Positions 52,469 to 61,067 of a stretch of 64,000 bases of DNA are shown here, in pieces. Origin of the DNA: Paenibacillus protaetiae (lineage in GTDB: Bacteria > Bacillota > Bacilli > Paenibacillales > Paenibacillaceae); contig NZ_CP035492.1 of the NCBI RefSeq assembly GCF_004135365.1, positions 682,001-746,000 of the forward strand. Reading direction: 5' to 3'. Under the pieces are notes generated by a model. It was given only the letters and a program-made list of their open reading frames with translations, searched no databases and had not been told where the DNA came from. The position numbers and the translations under genes are program-made. The stretch's first letter is position 1; each line of letters begins with the position of its first letter.

Positions 52469-53689
52469 ATGTTAACAGGCAAAACGATCATACTCGGCAT
52501 TACGGGCGGCATTGCCGCTTATAAAGGGGCTGCTTTGTGCAGCAAGCTTGTGCAGGCCGGCGCTGAGGTCCATGTCATGATGACCGAATCGGCGGCTAAA
52601 TTCATAACGCCGTTAACGCTCCAGACGTTGTCGCGCCATCCGGTCCATATCGACACATTTGACGAGCGGAATCCATCTGTCGTGACGCATATTCATCTGG
52701 CGGATAAAGCGGATCTGATTGTTGTCGCCCCGGCAACGGCCAACGCGATTGCGAAGCTGGCGGGCGGCTTTGGCGACGATATGCTGACAACGACACTGCT
52801 GGCGGTAACCTCGCCGATCCTGATTGCGCCGGCCATGAATGTCCATATGTATGAGCATCCGGCAGTTGTTCGCAATATGGAGCTGCTTGCAGAACGCGGA
52901 GCGATGTTTGTTGAGCCGGGCACAGGGCAGCTGGCTTGCGGGTACGTAGCCAAAGGAAGGCTTGCGGAGCCGGAAGAGATTGTACTGGCCGTAGAAGCTT
53001 TTTTCCGTCAGGAGCAGAAGCTGGCAGGCAAAAAAGTGCTTGTGACGGCAGGAGGCACCATGGAGCGGATTGATCCGGTCCGTTATATTACGAACGATTC
53101 TTCGGGCAAAATGGGATTTGCCATCGCTGAAGCAGCCAGGCTGATGGGGGCAGACGTAACGATTGTGGCGGGAAGGACTTCTGTTCAGCCGCCCGGCGGC
53201 GTGAAGGTAGTCCGCGTGGAATCGGCGCAGCAAATGCTTGAAGCGGTTCAAGCAAGGTACGGGGATTCGGATATTGTCATTAAAGCCGCCGCTGTTGCCG
53301 ACTACCGCCCTGTCCATGTGCATAGCCGTAAAATGAAAAAGTCGGATGACAAGCTGGTGCTGGAGCTGGAAAAAACGGCCGATATACTGGCAACGCTCGG
53401 CGCAGCCAAGCAAGGGCAGTTTCTTGTCGGTTTTGCAGCGGAGACGGATCAGGTCGAGCAATATGCGATGGACAAGCTGAATCGCAAACATTGCGATTTG
53501 ATTGTCGCAAACGATGTCAGCGCGGATGGCGCCGGCTTTAACGTGGATACAAACGTTGTGCAAGTGTACGGCCCGGAAGGTCTTGTCGAGGCGCTGCCGC
53601 TGATGTCCAAGCGGGAAACCGCTGTCCGGCTGCTGGCTATCATTGCCGCACGGATGGAGCGGCGTCATTCCGGAGGCGAGGCGGAATGA
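52469..53689 (+). CDS. coaBC: CoaBC, phosphopantothenoylcysteine decarboxylase / phosphopantothenate-cysteine ligase
   Basis: Two consecutive steps of coenzyme A synthesis. 406 residues. N-terminal flavoprotein decarboxylase (CoaC) with GITGGIAAYK, active HIHLADKADL and ACGYVAKGRL; the linker and C-terminal ligase (CoaB) with VLVTAGGTMERIDPVR, YITNDSSGKMG and KAAAVADYRP. ATG 52469 follows GGGGGGAAACA. Its stop overlaps the priA start (ATGA). It resumes the ylo-type cluster after the 14-kb block. Confidence 0.95.
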   Translation: MLTGKTIILGITGGIAAYKGAALCSKLVQAGAEVHVMMTESAAKFITPLTLQTLSRHPVHIDTFDERNPSVVTHIHLADKADLIVVAPATANAIAKLAGGFGDDMLTTTLLAVTSPILIAPAMNVHMYEHPAVVRNMELLAERGAMFVEPGTGQLACGYVAKGRLAEPEEIVLAVEAFFRQEQKLAGKKVLVTAGGTMERIDPVRYITNDSSGKMGFAIAEAARLMGADVTIVAGRTSVQPPGGVKVVRVESAQQMLEAVQARYGDSDIVIKAAAVADYRPVHVHSRKMKKSDDKLVLELEKTADILATLGAAKQGQFLVGFAAETDQVEQYAMDKLNRKHCDLIVANDVSADGAGFNVDTNVVQVYGPEGLVEALPLMSKRETAVRLLAIIAARMERRHSGGEAE

Positions 53690-56180
53690 TCGCCAAAGTG
53701 ATTGTGGACGTGCCGAGCCGCCAGACGGACCGGCCGTTTGATTACAAGGTGCCTCCGGAAATGGAGGCATGGATTGAGACCGGCAGCCGCGTAGGCGTTC
53801 CGTTTGGCGGCCGGGTGCTGCAAGGTTTTGTTATTTCGCTGGCGGCCGGCACGGAATTGGATCCGAAACGGGTGAAGCCGATTGCCGAGCTGCTTGACCC
53901 GGCTCCGCCGCTGCTGCCGGATCTGATCGAGCTGGCCAAGTGGATGAGCGACAAATATGTATGCACATGGACGGCGGCGCTGCAAGCGATGGTCCCATCT
54001 GCATTAAAAGGAAAAGCTGAACGCTACGTCGTGATGAACGGCGCCGGAGTGCCGGCAGCCGCAAATGGACTGGCCTTTCCGCTGCCGGCAGAGCTGGAGG
54101 CATGGCTCGCCAAAGAAGGTTACGTTAAGCTGGAGGCGCTGCTTGCCCGATATCCGGAACATGCGGCAATCGTCAAGATTGCGCTCAAAGACGGACGGCT
54201 GGCCGAACGGACTTCCATTCAGGACCGTATCGGCATCCGTAAAGTGCTGACGGTGTACCCGCCGGAGGATTTGGCATGGGGCCGGCAGGCGCTGTCGGAG
54301 CTGCCGCCGCGGGCGGGCAAGCAGCGCGAGCTGTTTGCTTTTATGCTGGAGCGGGGGGAGCCGATGCCTTTGCAGCAGCTGCTTGCGGAGGCGGGAGGTT
54401 CGGCGGCAAGCGTACGCGCGCTGGCGGACAAAGGGCTGCTGCTGCTGCAAGAGGAAGAGCAGCAGCGCGATCCGTATGCCGGCCGCGAATTTCAGCGGAC
54501 GAAACCGATGGCGCTTATGCCGGGCCAGCAGCAGGCTTTTGGGCATATAGCAGATGCGATAGACCGCTCGGAACCTCGTGTCATGCTGCTGCACGGCGTG
54601 ACAGGCAGCGGCAAAACGGAAGTGTACCTGCAGTCCATCCAGCATTGTCTGGATAAAGGACGGCAGGCCATCGTACTGGTGCCGGAAATATCGCTGACAC
54701 CGCAAATGGTGGAACGGTTTAAAGGGCGTTTCGGCGATCTGGTAGCGGTGATGCACAGCCGGCTGTCCCATGGAGAGCGTTATGATGAATGGCGCAAAAT
54801 CCGAAACGGGGCCGCGCAGGTTGCGATCGGCGCGCGTTCCGCCGTATTTGCGCCTTTTGAGCATATTGGCCTTATTATTATTGATGAAGAACATGAATCG
54901 TCTTATAAGCAAGAGGATACGCCCAAATATCATGCCCGCGACGTAGCGGTCCGGCGGGCGCGCCAGCATGGGGCAGCCGTCGTGTTAGGCTCGGCTACGC
55001 CTTCGCTGGAGTCATATGCGGCAGCCTCGCGCCAGTCGGCAGGCAGCGGCTCGATGCTGCTGCCGATGCCGGACCGGGTGGCAGGCAGGCCGATGCCGCC
55101 TGTCCATGTTGTCGATATGCGCAGCGAGCTGATGAGCGGCAACCGCTCCATGTTCAGCCGCTCGCTCCATGAGGGGCTTGCGGAGCGGCTGGAGCGGGGC
55201 GAGCAGTCGGTGCTGCTGCTCAACCGCAGAGGATATTCGACGTTTGTCATGTGCCGGTCATGCGGATATACAGCTACTTGTCCGCATTGTGACATCTCGC
55301 TGACGTTCCATCAGAAGTCGCGGGCGCTGCGCTGCCATTACTGCGGCCATGCGGAGCTGTCGCCCGCCGCCTGCCCTTCCTGCGAAAGCGAACATATCCG
55401 CTACTTCGGGACCGGCACACAGCGGGTCGAAGAAGAGCTCGCCAAGCTGTTCCCGGGCATTCGGGTTATCCGGATGGACGTAGATACCACTTCGGAGAAA
55501 AACGCGCACGAAAAGCTGCTGAAACGGTTTGGGAACCGTGAGGCGGATGTGCTGCTTGGCACGCAAATGGTTGCGAAAGGGCTGGATTTTCCGTATGTTA
55601 CGCTGGTTGGCGTCATTGCGGCCGATACTTCGCTAAATTTGCCCGATTTCCGCTCGGGGAGCGGACGTTCCAATTGCTGACGCAGGTAGCGGGGCGCGCG
55701 GGCAGGCATGAGCTGCCGGGCGAAGTTATTATCCAGACGTATTCGCCGGAACATTACGCGATTGAAACCGCCCGGCACCATGATTACAGCGCTTTTGTTG
55801 CGGAAGAGTTGAAACATCGCAGCGTCATGGGCTACCCGCCGTTTTGCCGGCTCGTGCTTATTACGATGTCGCATGAGCAGCTTCCGCTGCTGTCGGCAGC
55901 TGCCGAGCAGTTTGCGGAGCAGCTGCGGGGACTGGCGGCAAGCGCCGGTTACCTCGGCCAGCTGGATAACGGCGCTCCCAAGTCGATGGAGGTGCTGGGG
56001 CCGACAGCATCATCGATTTCAAAAATGAAAGATCGCTACCGTTTTCAATGTGTGATAAAATATCGTGGAAACATTGACGTTTCGGCCTTGCTGCGTGCGG
56101 CGATGATGCCTTTTATGGAAGGGCCGGCCCAGCGCCAGGTGCTGTTCAGCGTTGATGTGGATCCGCAAGTTATTTTGTAA
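53686..56180 (+). CDS. priA: PriA, replication restart helicase (apparent frameshift near 55656)
   Basis: Reloads the replisome at collapsed forks. 831 residues once one G is added to the GGGG at 55656-55659. As given, the frame ends after LPDFRSG; the corrected one reads ERTFQLLTQVAGRAGR, helicase motif VI, and runs to 56180. N-terminal DNA-binding domain (about 1-200), Walker A GVTGSGKT near 303, IIDEEHESSYKQ (DEEH), eight zinc-binding cysteines (CRSCGYTATCPHC, CHYCGH, CPSC), and AADTSLNLPDFR. PriA is essential or nearly so in Bacillus, so a sequencing error is likely. Overlaps coaBC. Confidence 0.94.
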
Positions 56181-56222
56181 ATCCAACATTATAGATTGTT
56201 TGTGAAAAGGAAGGGAACTGAC

Positions 56223-56726
56223 ATGGCAATTCGTATTATTGTAAAAGATCCGGATCCGGTTCTGCGCGAAACGGCAAAGGAAGTTACGAAATTTAACTCC
56301 AACCTGCAAAAGCTGTTGAAAGATATGGCCGAAACGATGTATGACGCGGAAGGCGTTGGCCTTGCTGCGCCGCAAATCGGCATTTCGAAGCGGGTCATTG
56401 TGGTTGACGTAGGAGATGAGAACGGACTGATCGAGATGGTCAACCCTGTCATTACCGAAAGCGACGGCGAGCAGGTCGGGCCGGAAGGCTGCCTCAGCAT
56501 TCCGAACCTGAACGGCGAAGTGCGCCGCGCCAACCATGTCGTGGTAACCGGGCAGAACAGCGCTGGCGAAACGTTCACGGTTGATGCAACCGGTTATTTG
56601 GCGCGTGCATTCCAGCATGAGATTGATCATTTGAACGGCATTTTATTTACGGACATCGCAGAATCCATTTACGACATTTCCGAGCGTTCGGAATCGTCCG
56701 GCCGTTCTTCTAAAGGCGGCGAATAA
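56223..56726 (+). CDS. def: peptide deformylase
   Basis: Removes the formyl group from nascent proteins. 167 residues. All three motifs: GVGLAAPQIG, EGCLS (Cys metal ligand) and QHEIDHLNG (two His ligands and catalytic Glu). ATG 56223 with AAGGGAA upstream, 42 bp after priA. fmt follows by 4 bp, the usual def-fmt pair. Confidence 0.97.
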   Translation: MAIRIIVKDPDPVLRETAKEVTKFNSNLQKLLKDMAETMYDAEGVGLAAPQIGISKRVIVVDVGDENGLIEMVNPVITESDGEQVGPEGCLSIPNLNGEVRRANHVVVTGQNSAGETFTVDATGYLARAFQHEIDHLNGILFTDIAESIYDISERSESSGRSSKGGE

Positions 56727-56730
56727 CGTT

Positions 56731-57681
56731 ATGCGTATTGTATTCATGGGGACGCCGGATTTCGCCGTCCCTTCTTTACATGTTTTGCTGGAGCAAGGGT
56801 ACGACGTTGTTGGCGTTGTGACGCAGCCTGATCGTCCAAAAGGCCGCAAACGCACCCTTACGCCTCCTCCGGTCAAGGAAGAAGCCATGAAACGCGGCCT
56901 TCCTGTATTGCAGCCGGAGCGGATGCGGAGCGAAGAAGCGGTTGCTGCTTTGGCTGAGCTGAAGCCGGATTTGATTGTAACGGCGGCATATGGGCAAATT
57001 TTGCCGAAAGCGGTACTGGAGCTGCCGCGCTTCGGCTGTATTAACGTGCACGGCTCACTGCTGCCGAAATACCGCGGCGGCGCGCCGATTCAGCGCTCGA
57101 TTATTAACGGCGAGAAGGTGACCGGCGTTACGATTATGTATATGGCGGCCGGACTGGATACGGGCGATATGATCAGCCGCGTCGAAGTGCCGATTGCCGA
57201 TGATGACACGTCGGGCACATTGTTTGCGAAGCTGAGCGAAGCCGGCGCGGCTTTGCTGAAGGAGACGCTGCCGTCTATTATCGGCGGCACGGCCAAAGCC
57301 GAACCGCAGGTGGAAGAAGATGCCACCTACGCCCCGAATTTGACCCGCGACGACGAACGTATAGACTGGAGCAAAACAGCGCTTCAGATTTACAATCAAA
57401 TCCGCGGATTGTCGCCAATGGCCGGAGCTTTCACGTATTTGGCCGGGGAAGTGTTTAAAGTGTGGGCGGCATCGCCTCACAGCTCCGTGAAGCCGAATGC
57501 AGCGGCTGCTGCCGGCGAAGTGCTTCAAGCGGACAGCGAAGGCATTGCAGTGCAAACGGGCAGCGGCGTGCTGCTGCTGAAGGAAATTCAGCCGGCCGGC
57601 AAACGCGCGATGGCTGCATCCGAATGGCTGAAAGGCGCACGGCTTGAAGCTGGCGTCGTGTTTGGCGGTGAGCCGCAATGA
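56731..57681 (+). CDS. fmt: methionyl-tRNA formyltransferase
   Basis: Formylates initiator Met-tRNA using 10-formyl-THF. 316 residues. FMGTPDFAVPSL at the start, the folate/catalytic stretch HGSLLPKYRGGAPIQRSI, and the C-terminal tRNA-binding OB domain (about 205-316). The ATG at 56731 lies 4 bp after the def stop. Its TGA overlaps the rsmB ATG. Confidence 0.97.
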   Translation: MRIVFMGTPDFAVPSLHVLLEQGYDVVGVVTQPDRPKGRKRTLTPPPVKEEAMKRGLPVLQPERMRSEEAVAALAELKPDLIVTAAYGQILPKAVLELPRFGCINVHGSLLPKYRGGAPIQRSIINGEKVTGVTIMYMAAGLDTGDMISRVEVPIADDDTSGTLFAKLSEAGAALLKETLPSIIGGTAKAEPQVEEDATYAPNLTRDDERIDWSKTALQIYNQIRGLSPMAGAFTYLAGEVFKVWAASPHSSVKPNAAAAAGEVLQADSEGIAVQTGSGVLLLKEIQPAGKRAMAASEWLKGARLEAGVVFGGEPQ

Positions 57682-59141
57682 GTAATCAACGCAGTCCTCG
57701 CGCTGGCCGGAAGCCTGCTCCAGAAGCCGGCGCACCCGGTAAGGGAACGCAGCCGAAGCGCGCGCCGAAGCCGCGCTCCGCACGCGAGCTCGCTCTCGAT
57801 ACGCTGCTCAAGGTGATGGAAACCGGCGCTTACAGCAACCTGCAGCTGAACCGTACGCTGCAGGAAGCGCAGCTTGCGCGCGCCGACGCAGCGCTCGTGA
57901 CCGAGCTTGTGTACGGAACGATCCAAAGAAGAGCCTCACTGGATTACTGGCTGGGCCAATTTGCAGCCAAAGGCTTGCATAAGCTGGAGCCTTGGGTGCT
58001 GGAGTTGCTGCGGCTGAGCGCGTATCAGCTGCTTTATTTGGACCGGATCCCGTCCCACGCAGCTGTTAATGAAGCGGTTGTAATCGCCAAGCGGCGGGGG
58101 CATCAAGGAATATCCGGAATGGTAAACGGCATGCTTCGCAATATGGTCCGCCGCCGGGAGGAGCTAGTGCCTGAAGCGATTCAAGCGGACAGCCCAGCTG
58201 CGCTGCTTGCAGTCAAACATTCGTATCCGGAGTGGCTGGTAAAGCGCTGGATTGACCGGTACGGTTTCGAACTGGCGGAGACGATATGCGAATCCGGCAA
58301 CGAACCGCCGCATGCGTCGGTTCGCGTGAACGTGCTGAAGCAATCGGCCGCCGAAGCGCTGGGATTGCTGAAGGAAGCGGGGTATACGGCCGAGCTTTCT
58401 GCCGCATTGCCTTCGGCCGGTATCGTAATTGACCGGGGCGGCAACTTGGCGGATACCGACGGTTACCGGGAAGGGCGCTGGACGGTGCAGGACGAAAGCT
58501 CCATGCTGGTTGCAGTGGCCGTAGCGCCGCAGCCGGGGATGAAGGTGCTGGATTGCTGCGCCGCTCCGGGCGGCAAAACAACCCATCTGGCCGAGCTGAT
58601 GCAGGGCAAAGGCAAAGTATGGGCAAACGACATTCATCCGCATAAAAAACAGCTGATTGAAAGCCATGCGCAGCGTCTCGGCCTGGACAACGTCGAGGCG
58701 ATTACGGAGGATGCCGCCAAACTTGGCGAGCGGTTCGCGCCGGAGTCGTTTGATGCTGTATTGCTTGATGCGCCTTGTTCCGGATTTGGCGTTATACGCC
58801 GCAAACCGGAAATCAAATGGACCAAGACAGCCGGGGATGTAGCAGCGATTGCCGCACTGCAGGGGGAACTGCTGGAGACGGCAAGCAGCCTGGTCCGTCC
58901 CGGCGGCGTGCTTGTATACAGCACGTGCACGATTGAACGGGAAGAAAACGAGCTTCAAGTGGAACGGTTTCTGGAACAACATCCGGAATTTGACTTGGAC
59001 GCGGAATGGAATGACGCCGTACTTGCGCCGCTTCGTGAAGCAGGGGTTGTGGACGCTTCTTTTACAGGATGTTTGCAGCTGCTCCCGCACCATTTTCAAA
59101 GCGACGGCTTTTTTATTGCCCGGCTGAAAAAACGGCTATAA
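57678..59141 (+). CDS. rsmB: RsmB, 16S rRNA (cytosine-967-C5) methyltransferase
   Basis: Makes m5C967 in 16S rRNA. 487 residues. A basic, Pro-rich N-terminus of about 35 residues, a NusB-like RNA-binding domain (about 35-165) and the SAM-dependent methyltransferase domain (about 245-487) with DCCAAPGGKTTHLAEL, LDAPCSGFGVIRRKPEI (catalytic Cys pair with the next) and YSTCTIEREENE. It overlaps fmt by 4 bp. B. subtilis yloM. Confidence 0.95.
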   Translation: MSNQRSPRAGRKPAPEAGAPGKGTQPKRAPKPRSARELALDTLLKVMETGAYSNLQLNRTLQEAQLARADAALVTELVYGTIQRRASLDYWLGQFAAKGLHKLEPWVLELLRLSAYQLLYLDRIPSHAAVNEAVVIAKRRGHQGISGMVNGMLRNMVRRREELVPEAIQADSPAALLAVKHSYPEWLVKRWIDRYGFELAETICESGNEPPHASVRVNVLKQSAAEALGLLKEAGYTAELSAALPSAGIVIDRGGNLADTDGYREGRWTVQDESSMLVAVAVAPQPGMKVLDCCAAPGGKTTHLAELMQGKGKVWANDIHPHKKQLIESHAQRLGLDNVEAITEDAAKLGERFAPESFDAVLLDAPCSGFGVIRRKPEIKWTKTAGDVAAIAALQGELLETASSLVRPGGVLVYSTCTIEREENELQVERFLEQHPEFDLDAEWNDAVLAPLREAGVVDASFTGCLQLLPHHFQSDGFFIARLKKRL

Positions 59142-59248
59142 GAGCTAATGTGGCTCCGCATAGGCGTTTGTGGTAGAATATTCGACAACGGCGCGCGGGA
59201 AAAATTTTTCATGCGCCTTATTAAAACGTACAGGTGTGATATTTAGTA

Positions 59249-60295
59249 ATGAAACCGTTCATTTATGACTATACGCTCGACCAGCTTCAGGATTGGATGA
59301 AAGAGAACGGCGAACCTGCGTTCCGCGCCGGTCAGCTGTTCGACTGGCTTTATGTCAAACGGGTCAAACAGTTTGAAGAGATGACCAACCTTCCGAAGGA
59401 ACTGAGGCAGAAGCTTGATGACCAGTTTGCTTTCGTGACGCTGACCGAGATTACTAAGCTCGAATCCAAAGACGGCACCGTCAAATATTTGTTTGGCCTG
59501 CATGATAACCATGCGATTGAGACGGTTGTCATGCGCCATAATTACGGCAACAGTATATGCGTAACGACGCAGGTCGGCTGCCGGATCGGCTGCACGTTTT
59601 GCGCATCGACGCTTGGCGGCCTGAAGCGGAATTTGACTGCCGGCGAGATTGTGGCGCAAGTGGTTACCGCCCAGCAAATGCTGGACGCGACAGGCGAGCG
59701 CATCTCGAGCATCGTCATTATGGGCTCGGGCGAGCCGTTTGAGAACTACGATGCGACAATGGCGTTCCTTCGCACAATGATTCATGAAAAAGGTCTGAAT
59801 ATCGGACAGCGGCATATAACGGTATCGACCAGCGGAATTGTGCCAAGCATTTACAAGTTTACGGAAGAAAACACGCAAATTAACCTGGCGATCTCGATCC
59901 ATGCGCCTAACGATGCACTGCGTTCCAAGCTGATGCCGGTCAACCGCCGTTATCCGTTTGAAGACGTGATGGAGTCGCTTCGCCACTATATTGCCAAAAC
60001 AGGACGCCGGGTTACGTTCGAATACGCGCTTATCGGCGGCGTAAACGATCAGCCTGAACATGCACAGGAGCTTGCAGATGTACTCAAAGGCTTGCTCTGC
60101 CATGTCAACCTCATTCCGGTCAACCATGTGCCGGAACGGAAATATGTGCGCACGTCGCGCGATGAAATTTTCGAATTTGCCCGCGTGCTGGAGCGCAACA
60201 ACATCAATGTGACGATCCGAAGAGAGCAAGGACATGATATTGCGGCTGCTTGCGGCCAATTGAGAGCGAAACATATGGAGTCCACGGCGAGGTGA
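59249..60295 (+). CDS. rlmN: RlmN, dual-specificity 23S rRNA A2503 / tRNA A37 methyltransferase
   Basis: Radical SAM enzyme that makes 2-methyladenosine. 348 residues. The cluster motif [10 protein letters not shown] (CxxxCxxC), [11 protein letters not shown], and the C-terminal conserved Cys near [16 protein letters not shown] for the methyl-transfer Cys355-type residue. ATG 59249 with GTGTGATATTTAGT upstream, a weak ribosome site; gap of 107 bp from rsmB. Its end precedes prpC by only 5 bp. Confidence 0.96.
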   Translation: MKPFIYDYTLDQLQDWMKENGEPAFRAGQLFDWLYVKRVKQFEEMTNLPKELRQKLDDQFAFVTLTEITKLESKDGTVKYLFGLHDNHAIETVVMRHNYGNSICVTTQVGCRIGCTFCASTLGGLKRNLTAGEIVAQVVTAQQMLDATGERISSIVIMGSGEPFENYDATMAFLRTMIHEKGLNIGQRHITVSTSGIVPSIYKFTEENTQINLAISIHAPNDALRSKLMPVNRRYPFEDVMESLRHYIAKTGRRVTFEYALIGGVNDQPEHAQELADVLKGLLCHVNLIPVNHVPERKYVRTSRDEIFEFARVLERNNINVTIRREQGHDIAAACGQLRAKHMESTAR

Positions 60296-60300
60296 TAGCG

Positions 60301-61062
60301 TTGATAACGGCGAACCAAAGCGATGTCGGCAAGATTCGTCAATTAAACGAAGATTACTCATGGGTCGGCCAGCTGGCTGACGGAATAACGCTCGCCATTG
60401 TGGCGGATGGCATGGGAGGACATCAGGCTGGCGATGTGGCCAGCCGAGTAGCCGTTGACGCTATGAAAGAAGCGGTGTCGCGTGCGATTGGAGACGGCGC
60501 TTTTACGCCTGAAGAAGGGCGGGCGCTTATCCGAAGCGCGATGGAAGGCGCCAATGCAACGGTATTTGAATTGGCATCCGGGAATGAGCAGTATTACAAC
60601 ATGGGCACAACGCTGATTGCCGCATTAGTGCGGGGCAGCGAAGCGACGATTGGTCATATCGGGGACAGCCGTGTCTATTTGATCGATTCTGCAGGTATTA
60701 AGCAGATTACGGAAGATCATTCGCTTGTGAACGAGTTGGTTCGTTCCGGCCAGATCAGCCCTGAGGAGGCTGCTCATCATCCGAGAAGGAATGTCGTAAC
60801 GAGAGCGGTTGGAACGGATGAGTACGTTGAAGCTGACGTGCTGACGGTACAGCTGGAGCAAGATGCCGTGCTGCTGCTTTGCAGCGACGGTTTGACAACA
60901 ATGGTGAGTGACGAGCAGCTGCTCGAAACGATTACAACGAAAGAGCTGGAGCTCTCCGCCAAGGCGGAACGCCTCATTCAGCTGGCTCTGCAAGCCGGAG
61001 GAGATGACAACGTTACAGTCACTCTTCTTCAGCATTCCGCAGGCACGAAGCAGGAGGTGTAA
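60301..61062 (+). CDS. prpC: PrpC, PP2C-type serine/threonine protein phosphatase
   Basis: Dephosphorylates PrkC and its targets. 253 residues, Mn/Mg-dependent. PP2C motifs: QLNEDYSWVG, VADGMGGHQAGDVAS, GTTLIAALV, HIGDSRVYLI, EDHSLVNELV, LCSDGLTTM, GGDDNVTV with the metal-binding Asp residues. The TTG start (60301) is chosen because GAGGTG is 6 bp upstream and gives the family N-terminus (ITANQSDVGKIRQLNED). GTG at 60292 is possible. prkC follows by 5 bp. Confidence 0.94.
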   Translation: MITANQSDVGKIRQLNEDYSWVGQLADGITLAIVADGMGGHQAGDVASRVAVDAMKEAVSRAIGDGAFTPEEGRALIRSAMEGANATVFELASGNEQYYNMGTTLIAALVRGSEATIGHIGDSRVYLIDSAGIKQITEDHSLVNELVRSGQISPEEAAHHPRRNVVTRAVGTDEYVEADVLTVQLEQDAVLLLCSDGLTTMVSDEQLLETITTKELELSAKAERLIQLALQAGGDDNVTVTLLQHSAGTKQEV

Positions 61063-61067
61063 AGATT

